Source: Bacillus mycoides
Lineage (GTDB): Bacteria; Bacillota; Bacilli; Bacillales; Bacillaceae_G
NCBI RefSeq assembly: GCF_018742245.1
Contig: NZ_CP036132.1
Location: 3,343,001-3,407,000, forward strand
Length of the DNA: 64,000 nt
Direction: 5' to 3'
This document shows, piece after piece, positions 29,794-39,059 of the stretch (its first letter is position 1; each line of letters starts with the position of its first letter). A program made the position numbers and the translations under genes. Under the pieces are notes generated by a model that worked only from the letters and a program-made list of their open reading frames with translations, had not been told where the DNA came from and searched no databases.

Positions 29794-30735
29794 GTGGCGA
29801 AGCGAAAGGATATTCATTTTCGAATTGAAGAAAAATTACTTGCAAGGTTTGAATCGGCACTCCATTACGAAAGTTTAAATAAAACAGACGTATTAACACA
29901 TGCGATTCAGCAATTTTGCATAAAGGTGGAATGTGAAAAAATGAATGATGTAAAACGCCAATACAACGTTAGTAACCATTTACAAACACGTATCGATACG
30001 CATACATATTTCGAAGAGAAACGAGTGAATGTAGATGAAGTCGTCATTGAACATTTACAACTCCAAGGGGAAGAAAAAATATTAGAGGTCAGGTGCGCTA
30101 ATGGAAAATTCCTTTCCCTTTTGCAAAACAATGGTCATAAAGTCCAGTTAACCGGCTTTGATCAATCGAAAACCATGATTTCTGAAGCCGCTATAACGAA
30201 TAATACGATTGAATGGAAACTCGGTGACGCTAGTAAACTTCCTTTCGAGGCTAATTGTTATGACTGGGTAATCGCAAGACATATGTTATACCATATGAAA
30301 GATGTCGAAAGAACAATCCAAGGATTCCATAAAGTAATTCGTCCCGGCGGCGCCCTTTTAGCTACAACAAATTCTAAAGTTTCATTGCCTCGTATAGTTG
30401 AAATGTGCAACAACATGCTAGACGCATTTGATTTACCGAAAACATCACCAGCAGTCGCTCCATTTTGTTTAGAAAATGGTAAAGATCTATTACACTCTGT
30501 TTTTTCAACTGTTGAAGAAACAATTATTCATAATGCACTTGTTTTTCATCATTCCACTCCAATCGTTAACTATATATCTAGCATGTTTCCGTCGCTGAAT
30601 ATACCTGATAATATGTCCCTTCACACCGAAATGAAGGAATGGCTAAAAGAAGAAATAGAAAATGAATTAACAATTCATGACGGTATATGGAGCGATCCGA
30701 AAACGTTAGTGATTTATCAATGTAAAAAAAGCTAG
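29794..30735 (+). CDS. SAM-dependent methyltransferase with N-terminal RHH-like segment
   Basis: A 313-residue protein. Residues 1-45 (KRKDIHFRIEEKLLARFESA, then NKTDVLTHAIQQFC) look like a ribbon-helix-helix DNA-binding unit. Residues 85-200 form a class I methyltransferase, with the Asp of motif II in LTGFDQS and the FHKVIRPGGALL post-motif. Motif I is degenerate: ILEVRCANGKFL instead of V-G-C-G-T-G. The start is GTG 29794 after AAAGGGGTGA; an in-frame ATG at 29773 has no ribosome binding site. Substrate unknown. It stands divergent from hutP. Confidence 0.75.
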   Translation: MAKRKDIHFRIEEKLLARFESALHYESLNKTDVLTHAIQQFCIKVECEKMNDVKRQYNVSNHLQTRIDTHTYFEEKRVNVDEVVIEHLQLQGEEKILEVRCANGKFLSLLQNNGHKVQLTGFDQSKTMISEAAITNNTIEWKLGDASKLPFEANCYDWVIARHMLYHMKDVERTIQGFHKVIRPGGALLATTNSKVSLPRIVEMCNNMLDAFDLPKTSPAVAPFCLENGKDLLHSVFSTVEETIIHNALVFHHSTPIVNYISSMFPSLNIPDNMSLHTEMKEWLKEEIENELTIHDGIWSDPKTLVIYQCKKS

Positions 30736-30750
30736 CATTTGCTAGCTTTT
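30727..30750. terminator. Bidirectional terminator, methyltransferase / PfpI gene
   Basis: Stem AAAAGCTAGC / GCTAGCTTTT with a 4-base loop. Both stop codons fall in or next to it. Confidence 0.82.
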
Positions 30751-31321
30751 ACACGTTTTCTGGTAACAGATTCTCCATCATCATATTGCCCTTGCCACTA
30801 TAAAAATTTATATTATGTTCATTCGCTACCCCAAAATAATAGGCAATCGCTATTCCAAATGGTACAAATGCATGTCCTTGTGCTGTAATAATATTTGCGT
30901 GCTGTACAACTTCTTCATACACAAAATTTTCTACTGGAAAACAATCTAAGTTTTGATAATCTATGGTCGCTGTATAAGAAATTTCTTTAAATAAACCTGC
31001 TCTTGCTAACGCATACGGTCCAGCACAAATCGCTGCCACTAATTTGTCTTGTTCAGAGAATTGACGAATAACTGAAAAAAGCAGTTCTGCCTCTTTCATA
31101 TGTATTTCATCTCCACCTGGAATAAGAATCCCCTCATACTCTTCCACACGCACTTCATTTAATTCTATGTGCGGTTGTACTTGCAAGCCCGTTTCACTTA
31201 TAACCATTTCTTTCGTTACACCCGCTGTAATAATCTCATATTTATTTTTCAGCAATGCCGTTGCTACCGTAATTTCAAACTCCGCAAATGTTGGGTATAC
31301 GAATAATAATATTTTTTTCAT
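30749..31321 (-). CDS. DJ-1/PfpI family protein
   Basis: A 190-residue member of the class I glutamine amidotransferase-like DJ-1/PfpI superfamily. The nucleophile elbow is VAAICAGPYALA (Cys near 100) and the acidic partner is in ILIPGGDE. The family includes glyoxalase III/deglycases, chaperones and peptidases; the activity here is not assigned. The start is ATG 31321 after AAAGGAG, and its first bases overlap the stop of the upstream kinase gene (ATGA). Confidence 0.85.
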   Translation of the reverse strand: MKKILLFVYPTFAEFEITVATALLKNKYEIITAGVTKEMVISETGLQVQPHIELNEVRVEEYEGILIPGGDEIHMKEAELLFSVIRQFSEQDKLVAAICAGPYALARAGLFKEISYTATIDYQNLDCFPVENFVYEEVVQHANIITAQGHAFVPFGIAIAYYFGVANEHNINFYSGKGNMMMENLLPENV

Positions 31322-31896
31322 AGTCCTTTCTCCTTTAGCCACTCTATAAAATATGCCTCTAATTCGTTCACTGCTAGTACATTAGTGTTCACATAAGTTA
31401 TAGGAAATTGTTTATACCATTCCTTTTCGATTTCTACTAATTTAAATTGTTCATCAAATGTACTTCGATTTCTTGCCCTATCATTATTTTTTCTATCATA
31501 CAAATTCTCTTTCGAAACATCTAAATAAAAAATTGCATCTGAACGACATTCTCTTAATTTATACAATTCATCTTTTAATTCTGTTTCTATATCCCACTCT
31601 TTCCCTATCATCTTCGGATAAAAAAGTGTATAAAATTCAATATCTTCTGGTCCGCGATCAAAAATTATGACTGAACTTTTCACATTTTGAAACTCTTTTA
31701 TTTTTGCTTCAATAAACATTTTTTGATTTGTAATAAACCCATCTTTTGTGTAAATATCCAAATTTAATTCTTTCCGCTTTTCTACAATTGGATAAGGATT
31801 TTCATATATAACTGAAAGCCCACATCGCTCTAACCTTTTGGCCAATGTTGTTTTTCCACTTGCCATAGGTCCTTGAAGTGAAATTACGTATGCCAT
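31318..31896 (-). CDS. P-loop kinase-like protein (AAA/deoxynucleoside kinase type)
   Basis: A 192-residue protein with a Walker A loop GPMASGKTTLAKRL at residues 8-21, a Walker B-like VIIFDRGPED and an FYLDVSKENLYDRK segment, as in small nucleoside/nucleotide-kinase-like P-loop proteins. The phosphate acceptor is not known. Two possible ATGs (31905 and 31896) share one ribosome binding site; the inner one has better spacing. It is followed by the DJ-1/PfpI gene with a 4-base overlap. Confidence 0.78.
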   Translation of the reverse strand: MAYVISLQGPMASGKTTLAKRLERCGLSVIYENPYPIVEKRKELNLDIYTKDGFITNQKMFIEAKIKEFQNVKSSVIIFDRGPEDIEFYTLFYPKMIGKEWDIETELKDELYKLRECRSDAIFYLDVSKENLYDRKNNDRARNRSTFDEQFKLVEIEKEWYKQFPITYVNTNVLAVNELEAYFIEWLKEKGL

Positions 31897-31972
31897 CCCT
31901 CTCATTCCCTTTTCCTATAATACATTGATAATATACAGAATTTTGAAAACAATCAACAAAATATATATCATC

Positions 31973-32001
31973 TTGTTTCTTATTCTTATCTAACTTATAA
32001 T
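31973..32001 (+). promoter_or_regulatory. Sigma-A-type promoter upstream of a short hairpin transcript
   Basis: TTGTTT (31973-31978), 17 bases, TATAAT (31996-32001). The next feature downstream is a strong terminator, not a gene. Confidence 0.55.
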
Positions 32002-32007
32002 AAAAAT

Positions 32008-32068
32008 AGAGATTATGACGGACGCATCAATAATGTAAGCTTGGAAATCCAAGCTTACATTATTTTTT
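32008..32068 (+). ncRNA. Candidate small RNA or attenuated leader, about 60 nt
   Basis: A start near 32008 would give a transcript of about 60 bases ending at a perfect 14-bp hairpin (32031-32044 with 32049-32062) and a T6 run. It could be a small RNA, or a leader whose read-through feeds the gene at 32150. No peptide with a ribosome binding site is present. Confidence 0.4.
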
Positions 32069-32149
32069 GCTTTCCCTTTTCTAATAAAAAGAGTATACTA
32101 ATCTGGAACGTATGTTCTTAATGATTACATACAGTAAGGAGATAGAACA

Positions 32150-32446
32150 ATGGTATACGACACAAAAGCAATTTCTTGGAATGAATCTTTAAAACAACTT
32201 CAACGCCGCTATACAAATAAACAAGTTGACCGAAAAGAATTTGAAGATATCGAACTGATGGAATTCTTCCGCGATAACAACTACATTTCTTTACCTACAC
32301 ATATAAGCGGCCTATCAACAACACGTTTTACTTCTTACTCTATTTTCACAACCGAAGATAAAGATCGTAAAGTTGGCACACTTATCATTGAATACGTAGA
32401 AGATGACAATGATATTTTACGCGTTGAACAACTATACTTCGTTTAA
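32150..32446 (+). CDS. Uncharacterised 98-aa protein
   Basis: I do not recognise this protein. It is small, charged and soluble (98 residues), with an N-terminal helix (WNESLKQLQRRYTNKQVDRK) and a C-terminal part that reads as beta strands (TSYSIFTTEDKDRKVGTL and a YVEDDND turn). AAGGAG lies 10 bases before the ATG. It is monocistronic with its own terminator. Function unknown. Confidence 0.8.
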   Translation: MVYDTKAISWNESLKQLQRRYTNKQVDRKEFEDIELMEFFRDNNYISLPTHISGLSTTRFTSYSIFTTEDKDRKVGTLIIEYVEDDNDILRVEQLYFV

Positions 32447-32451
32447 ATCAC

Positions 32452-32478
32452 AACGCTTGGTCATTTTGACCAAGCGTT
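32452..32478 (+). terminator. Terminator after the 98-aa gene
   Basis: A 12-bp perfect stem AACGCTTGGTCA / TGACCAAGCGTT, 3-base loop, followed by CTTGCTTTCT. Confidence 0.8.
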
Positions 32479-32550
32479 CTTGCTTTCTATGAATCTCACT
32501 GTTTATAATATGAATAAAAGAAAACCACAATCATTAAGGGGGGGGTACGC

Positions 32551-32982
32551 TTGCTCGAAGGATGGTTCAGTTGGTTCATTGTATTATGGACTGTCATTTT
32601 ACTAGGGCTTATGTCTATCGGTGGATACTTTATGTTCAGAAAATTTTTAAAACGATTACCAAAAGAAGACGGTATGTCTATTTTAGATTGGGAAGCACAC
32701 TACATAAATAAAACGAAACATTTATGGGCTGACGAGCAAAAACAATTGTTAGAAGAGCTCGTAAGTCCTGTTCCAGAACTATTTCGCGATGTTGCTAAAT
32801 CAAAAATTGCTGGCAAAATTGGAGAGCTTGCCTTACAAGAAAATGCCTCCCAAATCACACAAGATTTAATTATTAAAGGATATATTATTGCCACACCAAA
32901 GCGTGATCATAAATTTTTAGTTAAAAAATTGCAAGAAAAAGAGATTGATTATTCGAATTATAAAACTTTACTTGCAAAATAA
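32551..32982 (+). CDS. yneK: YneK-like membrane-anchored protein (DUF2621)
   Basis: A 143-residue protein with one N-terminal transmembrane helix (about 5-30) and a soluble domain (LDWEAHYINKTKHLWADEQK, then LVSPVPELFRDVAKSKIAGK) with the DUF2621 pattern. B. subtilis yneK lies between ccdC and cotM; here it is convergent with ccdC. Function unknown. The start is TTG 32551, preceded by an unusually G-rich Shine-Dalgarno (AAGGGGGGGG). Confidence 0.82.
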   Translation: MLEGWFSWFIVLWTVILLGLMSIGGYFMFRKFLKRLPKEDGMSILDWEAHYINKTKHLWADEQKQLLEELVSPVPELFRDVAKSKIAGKIGELALQENASQITQDLIIKGYIIATPKRDHKFLVKKLQEKEIDYSNYKTLLAK

Positions 32983-33074
32983 TCTTCATTTTTTTCCCTA
33001 TTTTCAACAAGTTAACATCAATGGTAAACGTTTTATACGTCGTGGTTGGGACAGAAGATGTTAACAATACCAAT

Positions 33075-33105
33075 AAAAAGACAGCGTCTTTGACGCTGTC
33101 TTTTT
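33075..33105. terminator. Bidirectional terminator, yneK / ccdC
   Basis: A 14-bp stem AAAAAGACAGCGTC / GACGCTGTCTTTTT with a 3-base loop. Confidence 0.88.
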
Positions 33106-33125
33106 ATTTTATACATATACAGTTT

Positions 33126-33632
33126 TTAAGTTAGCTTCATATCTTTTTCATTATAAAAACCATCTTCTTTTTCCATTTCCTTCTGTAATTTCGTAAAGGA
33201 ACGGTACATCGCAATTCTCCAGGATACAATCATCGCAAACGCAAGTAAGAAGAACATGCCGCTAAGTTGTCCTAAATCAAGAGATTGACTTAAGTATGTT
33301 TTAAATACAATCCGCACTACCAGTAATCCAATTAATATAAAAACAAATGCTTTTGAACGCTTCAAGTAAATCTCTTGTCCTCTAATTTCAAATTTAGATG
33401 TTTTAATAAGAAAAATAGAGAAAATCAAACCAACACCAATTGCTTCTAACATTTCTGCTGGAGTTAATCGGAATTCAGGAAAAACATACATCAATGCTCC
33501 CGTGCTCATAAAAAATGGTGGAAGTATAATTTTTTTCAATGTTGCGGGTTTCTTAGCTGCTTTTAAACGAATAAACATCGCACCGACAGCCATACAAACA
33601 GCAACGATACTTGATAACAAAACTATGTTCAT
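33126..33632 (-). CDS. ccdC: CcdC-like membrane protein (DUF1453)
   Basis: A 168-residue membrane protein with about five hydrophobic helices and the CcdC/DUF1453 segments (KKIILPPFFMSTGALMY, IFLIKTSKFEIRGQEIYLKR). In B. subtilis ccdC (yneJ) lies downstream of ccdA and yneI (ccdB); it is not essential for cytochrome c maturation. Here the yneI-like gene is missing between ccdA and ccdC. It lies 90 bases after ccdA on the same strand. Confidence 0.87.
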   Translation of the reverse strand: MNIVLLSSIVAVCMAVGAMFIRLKAAKKPATLKKIILPPFFMSTGALMYVFPEFRLTPAEMLEAIGVGLIFSIFLIKTSKFEIRGQEIYLKRSKAFVFILIGLLVVRIVFKTYLSQSLDLGQLSGMFFLLAFAMIVSWRIAMYRSFTKLQKEMEKEDGFYNEKDMKLT

Positions 33633-33722
33633 ATTTTCTCATCCTTTTTTGTGGCTATATGCAAAATATAATTTCATTATATGCTTTTCCGTTAGTATTT
33701 CCAACATTTTCACAGAATAATA

Positions 33723-34430
33723 CTAAAAACCGGTAAATCCACCAAATAAACTTGAGAAATATACGATAATTTTCGTCATCCAATTAAAGTATAGGAAGAT
33801 CCCCATAACGATCATTATGTATCCTCCGACTTTCATGAACGCCATACTATTTCTTTTAATCCAAGACATTTTCGTAATAAAGAATGAAAGTACGAAAAAA
33901 GGAATCGCAAATCCAAGTATGTAAGCAATCATATAAATCATTGCCGATTCTGGATTTGTTGCAGCTAATCCAATTACAGACACTAATATAGGCCCCGTAC
34001 AAGGTGTCCATCCAGCGGCAAATGCTAATCCAATTAGAACTGAACCAAAATAACCACTCGGACGGTTTTTAAAAGTAAATTTACGATCTTGCATTAAAAA
34101 CTTCGGCTTAAATACACCGACGATAATAAGACCGAACACGATGATAAATATACCACCTAGCTGTCTAATTAAATCTTTATAATCCGTAAAAATTCCTCCG
34201 ATAAAACTTGTACCAAATCCAATTGCGATAAATATAATCGAAAATCCAAGTAAGAAAAACGCTGTATGTATCATACTTCTTTTGCGAAGCATTGCATTTT
34301 CTTCTTTCAATTCAGAAACCGACATACCTGTTATGTATGATAAAAATGCCGGATAAAGCGGTAAGCAACATGGGGATATAAATGATAAGAACCCAGCTCC
34401 AAACGCTAAAAAAATACTAATATCTTGCAT
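33723..34430 (-). CDS. ccdA: Thiol-disulfide transporter CcdA
   Basis: A 235-residue, six-helix membrane protein that passes reducing equivalents from cytoplasmic thioredoxin to extracytoplasmic thiol proteins, as needed for cytochrome c maturation and spore formation. The redox cysteines are in [13 protein letters not shown] and [11 protein letters not shown]. The start is ATG 34430 after GAGGAGAGGAG, giving the same length as B. subtilis CcdA (235). Confidence 0.94.
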   Translation of the reverse strand: MQDISIFLAFGAGFLSFISPCCLPLYPAFLSYITGMSVSELKEENAMLRKRSMIHTAFFLLGFSIIFIAIGFGTSFIGGIFTDYKDLIRQLGGIFIIVFGLIIVGVFKPKFLMQDRKFTFKNRPSGYFGSVLIGLAFAAGWTPCTGPILVSVIGLAATNPESAMIYMIAYILGFAIPFFVLSFFITKMSWIKRNSMAFMKVGGYIMIVMGIFLYFNWMTKIIVYFSSLFGGFTGF

Positions 34431-34918
34431 TATTCCACTCCTCTCCTCCTCCATATTGTAGCAAAAACAATTGAAAATACTATGGACATTTCATGAATTC
34501 ACTTTTCCAACGTGACAATAAGAAAAACTACCCTTTCACACAGTTTCTAATAAAACGTTTTCATTTCCTTCTATTATATAGAAAAATCTCAATTGAATTA
34601 TGAAACTCTTTCTAATTGTTACTAACATAACAAAGGTTCCACAGTTTCTCAAATCATTAGCACATTACAATTAACTTCACACATATTAAGCCTAAAAATT
34701 TTTTTTCAAATGCTGTCTTTATACAACGTAAAGCTGATTTTACAATACTTTAATTATTATTAATTTCAAGATTATGCATAAATATCATACTTTTATTATT
34801 ATTCTATAAAATTTCGCACTTTTCTTTCATTTGACCCTTCATTTTTAATTTTGTATACTTCCCTCTAGTTATATATGTCCGTTACGGAACAATTTCATAT
34901 AGATGGGAGGAATTTTTC
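34431..34918. other. Intergenic region between ccdA and the EamA gene
   Basis: An AT-rich 488-base gap between divergent genes. I see no ORF with a ribosome binding site. TAAAACGTTTTCA (34551-34563) resembles a cre site. GTCCGTTACGGAAC (near 34878-34891) is an imperfect palindrome about 30 bases before the EamA start and could be a regulator site. Confidence 0.45.
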
Positions 34919-35827
34919 ATGCTTCGTTATTCTCTTTTAGTTTTATTAGGAGCGTGTAGTTATGGGGTTTTAGCTATTTTTGTTAAACTTGCATATGCAG
35001 AAGGATTTTCACTTGGAGAGGTAATTGGTAGCCAGTATTTGTTCGGTTGGATTATTTTACTTGCTATTACACTTCTATTTTCTAGACATCGTGTTCCACT
35101 AAAACAAATGTTAATTTTATTCGTCGCAGGTACGTCTGCAAGTTTTACTGGAATTTTTTATTACGCTTCTTTAAAAACTGTACCAGCTTCTATTGCAATT
35201 ATACTTTTATTCCAATTCGTTTGGGTTGGAATTATCATTGAAGCAATTACAACGAAAACATTACCTTCAAGAGAAAAAGTTATTTCAGTAATCTTCTTAC
35301 TTGCAGGTACATTTTTATCAAGTGGGTTATTAGAAACATCAGCTGGTGATTTCGATACGACTGGAATCATTTTAGGCTTATTATCTGCTATTACATTTGC
35401 AACATACATTTTCGTAAGTGGTAAAGTTGCCGTTGAAGTACCTTCGTTACCACGCGGTGTCCTTTTAATGGCTGGCGCTTTAACTTTAGTCATGATCGTA
35501 TTCCCGCCAACATTTATTTTTAACGGAGCAATTTCTCAAGGCCTTTGGAAATACGGCTTAGGATTAGGAATATTTAGTATCGTTATTCCGTCCATTGCCT
35601 TTACAATCGGTATTCCAAAAATCGGATCTGGCTTAGCAACTATTCTTGGTGCAGCAGAACTGCCAGTTACAACAATTATGTCTGTATTCGTTTTAAAAGA
35701 AGCTGTACTATCTTCACAATGGGTCGGTGTATCACTTATTTTAATCGGTATTGCAATCCCGCAAATTGCATATGCAATGCGTGGACGTTATAAAAAACAG
35801 CATACTCATAAAAAAGTTGCAGCATAA
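34919..35827 (+). CDS. EamA/DMT family transporter
   Basis: A 302-residue membrane protein with about ten helices in two EamA repeats (roughly 1-135 and 150-285). The first begins LLVLLGACSYGVLAIFVKLA; the second ends near VLKEAVLSSQWVGVSLILIG. Drug/metabolite transporters of this class export amino acids, nucleobases or other metabolites; the substrate is not known. GGGAGG lies before the ATG. Monocistronic. Confidence 0.9.
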   Translation: MLRYSLLVLLGACSYGVLAIFVKLAYAEGFSLGEVIGSQYLFGWIILLAITLLFSRHRVPLKQMLILFVAGTSASFTGIFYYASLKTVPASIAIILLFQFVWVGIIIEAITTKTLPSREKVISVIFLLAGTFLSSGLLETSAGDFDTTGIILGLLSAITFATYIFVSGKVAVEVPSLPRGVLLMAGALTLVMIVFPPTFIFNGAISQGLWKYGLGLGIFSIVIPSIAFTIGIPKIGSGLATILGAAELPVTTIMSVFVLKEAVLSSQWVGVSLILIGIAIPQIAYAMRGRYKKQHTHKKVAA

Positions 35828-35830
35828 ACG

Positions 35831-35860
35831 AGAGAGGATTTTCATTTGAAAATCCTCTCT
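35831..35860 (+). terminator. Terminator after the EamA gene
   Basis: A 14-bp stem AGAGAGGATTTTCA / TGAAAATCCTCTCT, 2-base loop, then TTTTATTATT. Confidence 0.88.
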
Positions 35861-35919
35861 TTTATTATTGTGTTATATAATGAATACAAATATTTCACTT
35901 AAGAAAGAGGGGATAATAA

Positions 35920-37080
35920 GTGGCATCCATTCCAAATCAATTAACAGAAAAACTTATTTCTATTCGTCGCCATTTACACGAATACCCAGAACTATCGTAC
36001 GAAGAATTTGAAACAACAAAAGCAATAAAAAATTGGTTAAAAGAAGCTAATATTACTATTATTGATTCCAGTTTAGAAACAGGAATTATCGCTGAAATTT
36101 CTGGTAATAAAAACGGACCGGTGGTAGCGCTTCGTGCTGATATCGATGCCCTTCCTATCCAAGAAGAAACAGACCTTCCATACACTTCAAAAATACAAGG
36201 TAAAATGCATGCTTGTGGGCATGATTTTCATACAGCTGCTATATTGGGTGCGGCTTACTTATTAAAAGAAAAAGAAGCTTCTCTTAACGGAACTGTGCGT
36301 TTTATATTCCAAGCTGCTGAAGAAAGTGGAAACGGAGCATGTAAAGTTGTTGAAGCGGGACATTTAAAGAATGTGCAAGCCGTTTTTGGTATGCATAATA
36401 AGCCCGATTTACCAGTAGGTACAATCGGTATTAAAGACGGTCCACTAATGGCTGGAGTAGATCGATTTGAAATTGAAATTCATGGTGTTGGAACACATGC
36501 AGCTGTGCCTGATGCCGGCGTCGATCCTATCGTTGCATCATCTCAAATCGTTATGGCACTTCAAACAATTGTAAGCCGAAATATTAGTTCTTCTCATAAC
36601 GCTGTCGTAAGTGTAACAAACATTCATTCAGGGAATACGTGGAACGTTATTCCCGAAAGAGCAATATTAGAAGGAACTGTCCGTACATTCCAAGCTAAAA
36701 CACGTGAAAAGATTCCGGCATTAATGGAACGTATCATTAAAGGCATTTCTGATGCACTAGGTGTAAAAACAGAATTTCGATTTTACCCAGGTCCTCCTGC
36801 TGTTCAAAACGATAAAGTACTCACTGATTTTTCTATTCAGATTGCAGAGAAAATGAATCTAAACGTTATCTCTCCTACACCATCAATGGCAGGAGAAGAC
36901 TTTTCTTTTTACCAACAAGAAATCCCAGGTTCATTCGTCTTTATGGGAACAAGCGGTACACATGAATGGCATCATCCAGCTTTTACAGTAGATGAAGAAG
37001 CATTACCTATTAGCGCGGAGTATTTCGCCTTATTAGCCGAAGAAGCTATTCATCAATTATCACAAACAAAAAGCCGTTAA
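35920..37080 (+). CDS. M20 family amidohydrolase/peptidase
   Basis: A 386-residue metallohydrolase of the M20D (aminoacylase/IAA-hydrolase-like) group. Metal ligands lie in KMHACGHDFHTAA, FIFQAAEESGNGA, VFGMHN and the C-terminal GTHEWHHPAF. GVDRFEIEIHGVGTHAAVP marks the dimerisation domain. It would free amino acids or amines from N-acyl compounds in the cytoplasm; the substrate is unknown. The start is GTG 35920 after AAGAGGGG. Confidence 0.93.
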   Translation: MASIPNQLTEKLISIRRHLHEYPELSYEEFETTKAIKNWLKEANITIIDSSLETGIIAEISGNKNGPVVALRADIDALPIQEETDLPYTSKIQGKMHACGHDFHTAAILGAAYLLKEKEASLNGTVRFIFQAAEESGNGACKVVEAGHLKNVQAVFGMHNKPDLPVGTIGIKDGPLMAGVDRFEIEIHGVGTHAAVPDAGVDPIVASSQIVMALQTIVSRNISSSHNAVVSVTNIHSGNTWNVIPERAILEGTVRTFQAKTREKIPALMERIIKGISDALGVKTEFRFYPGPPAVQNDKVLTDFSIQIAEKMNLNVISPTPSMAGEDFSFYQQEIPGSFVFMGTSGTHEWHHPAFTVDEEALPISAEYFALLAEEAIHQLSQTKSR

Positions 37081-37099
37081 GTTACCCTTAACGGCTTTT
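37069..37099. terminator. Bidirectional terminator, M20 / ABC permease
   Basis: A 13-bp stem AAAAGCCGTTAAG / CTTAACGGCTTTT overlapping the M20 stop codon. Confidence 0.85.
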
Positions 37100-37101
37100 G
37101 C

Positions 37102-38049
37102 TTATGCTGTTAAATCTCGTTTTATAAATACAGTATAGGACACCCCTAAAAATACAGCTAAGTATAGAAGAAGCATACAAGAAGCGAATGGGAATGTTAC
37201 TCCATCAATAAAGCTCCCGCCCTTTGAAAGCCCATATAAATCTGTATTCGCTGGTAATAAATATTTCGCCCATTCATATCTTGCTGCTGGAATTAGCGCT
37301 ATTCCCCCTGATAATGCGAGAAATAGTGAAATACCAATCGCGCCTCCACTAGATCTCGTCAATACAGAAATCATAAACGCAAACGCTGCGTACACAAGAG
37401 TTGGCAGCCACGATAAAACGTAATACTTACTTGCTTCCACAAAAATATTTTGTTTTATAATATTTCCATCTTGGAAAATAAATTCACTCCATGCAGGCTG
37501 TTGGAATTTATAAATAACAAGGCCACATAAAGCTGAGAAAATCATATTAAATATAAACAATAACGCTGCAAATATAACGATTGCTAAAAATTTTGCTGTT
37601 AATATTTTAAATCGACTCGCTGGACGAATCGTTAAAAATTTATATGTTCCCCAGCTATATTCATTCGCAAAAATTGTACTCGCATATACGAGAATAAACG
37701 GAAGTAAAATAGGAAAAACAATAAAACCAGTATCTCTCATGAAAGAAAGTGGAGAACTACTTGCTGGCGCTGTATTCGTATCTAAATGCTTCATTTTAAG
37801 CTGGTATTCCTTTACAAGCTCGTCTCCTGACTTTTCTGTTAAAATATCCTCTTTTTTCATGCCGAGCTTTTTCTCAATCTCTACAGTGCGTTCTGTATAA
37901 TCCGCTTTCCACCCTTTTGTTTCTGGCTCTAAATACTTTACCGTAACCCATCCTAACCCAATAATTAATACCGCAATAGCTGCAAAAGGAATAATTGTTC
38001 GCTTTCGCTTAAATATTTTATACAGCTCGTTATAAACTAAATTAAACAA
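37102..38049 (-). CDS. ABC-2 type transporter permease
   Basis: A 315-residue membrane protein with about six helices, a large extracytoplasmic loop after helix 1 (about 40-100) and the ABC-2 segment TIFANEYSWGTYKFLTIRPA. It pairs with the ATPase encoded just upstream (8-base overlap), forming a BcrA/NatA-type exporter. The likely role is export of a peptide, lipid or drug; no resistance marker is nearby. Confidence 0.88.
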   Translation of the reverse strand: MFNLVYNELYKIFKRKRTIIPFAAIAVLIIGLGWVTVKYLEPETKGWKADYTERTVEIEKKLGMKKEDILTEKSGDELVKEYQLKMKHLDTNTAPASSSPLSFMRDTGFIVFPILLPFILVYASTIFANEYSWGTYKFLTIRPASRFKILTAKFLAIVIFAALLFIFNMIFSALCGLVIYKFQQPAWSEFIFQDGNIIKQNIFVEASKYYVLSWLPTLVYAAFAFMISVLTRSSGGAIGISLFLALSGGIALIPAARYEWAKYLLPANTDLYGLSKGGSFIDGVTFPFASCMLLLYLAVFLGVSYTVFIKRDLTA

Positions 38050-38953
38050 TATCTTTTCCCCCTGTTAATTCTAAAAACTGCTCTTCTAGCGTTTTTCTTT
38101 CTTCATATACACGATAAACTTGAATATTTTTCTCCATCAATGTACGAAGAATATTTGGAATTTCTTCATCTTTCACGTTTATAATTAATTCGTTTTCTTT
38201 TACTAAAACATCGTATTCTAAAACCTCTGCCGCTTTATTCGCATCATCTACACGGATATGTATTTCTTCTGTTTCTTCCTTTTGATCATTTTGAATATTT
38301 TGTGTTGCGACATATTCTCCGTGCTGAATAATAATAACCCTGTCACACATTAATTCAACTTCTGAGAGTAAGTGACTAGAGACAAGAACAGCTTTTCCTT
38401 GTTCATGTGCAATTTTCTTTATGTACATCCGCATTTCATGTATACCACTAGGATCTAATCCGTTCGTTGGTTCGTCTAGTATTAATACATCTGGATTATG
38501 TATAAGTGCCTGAGCAATTCCTAAACGTTGTCTCATACCGAGTGAATATGCTTTTACTTTACGGTCAATCACTTGTCCCATTCCTAATAGTTGCACAACT
38601 TCATCGATACGCTCTTCAGTTACATTTCCATTCATTCGTCCGAAATATGTTAAATTTTCATAGCCGCTTAAGAAAGGATAGAATTCTGGTGTCTCAATTA
38701 CAGCGCCAATTTTCGCAGCAGTTTTTTCAAATTGCTGTTTTACAGATTGACCATCAATCCATACTTCTCCTTCTGTCATACGAATCATTCCGACCATCAT
38801 TCGCATTAATGTCGTTTTTCCAGCACCATTTGGTCCTAATAAGCCAACTACTTCACCTTTTTTCACTTCAAAACTAATATTTTCTACTAACGTCTTTGAA
38901 CCAATTCGCTTTGTTAATCGATCAACTTTTACGATCGCTTGCTCATTTATCAT
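38042..38953 (-). CDS. ABC transporter ATP-binding protein
   Basis: A 303-residue ATPase with Walker A (LLGPNGAGKTTLMR), signature (YSLGMRQRLGIAQAL), Walker B (DVLILDEPTNGLDPSG) and the H-loop (VLVSSHLLSEVE). A C-terminal extension (about 225-300) is typical of the BcrA/CcmA subgroup. The start is ATG 38953 after AAAGG; an ATG three codons earlier lies too close to that site. It is translationally coupled to the permease gene. Confidence 0.92.
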   Translation of the reverse strand: MINEQAIVKVDRLTKRIGSKTLVENISFEVKKGEVVGLLGPNGAGKTTLMRMMVGMIRMTEGEVWIDGQSVKQQFEKTAAKIGAVIETPEFYPFLSGYENLTYFGRMNGNVTEERIDEVVQLLGMGQVIDRKVKAYSLGMRQRLGIAQALIHNPDVLILDEPTNGLDPSGIHEMRMYIKKIAHEQGKAVLVSSHLLSEVELMCDRVIIIQHGEYVATQNIQNDQKEETEEIHIRVDDANKAAEVLEYDVLVKENELIINVKDEEIPNILRTLMEKNIQVYRVYEERKTLEEQFLELTGGKDIV

Positions 38954-39031
38954 TCCATACAACCTTTCTTCTTAACTCTTTTTTTCAGTTCTTCCCACTG
39001 TATCATGATTAATAACATGTGTAAAATGAAG

Positions 39032-39059
39032 AAAAAGCCATGATTTCTCATGCCTTTTT
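39032..39059 (-). terminator. Terminator after the 191-aa membrane gene
   Basis: Stem AAAAAGCCATGA / TCATGCCTTTTT with one mismatch and a 4-base loop. The gene's stop codon lies in it. Confidence 0.6.

Noticed and set aside
34431..34918. A gene in the ccdA-EamA gap
   Set aside because: No frame of reasonable length with a start signal on either strand.
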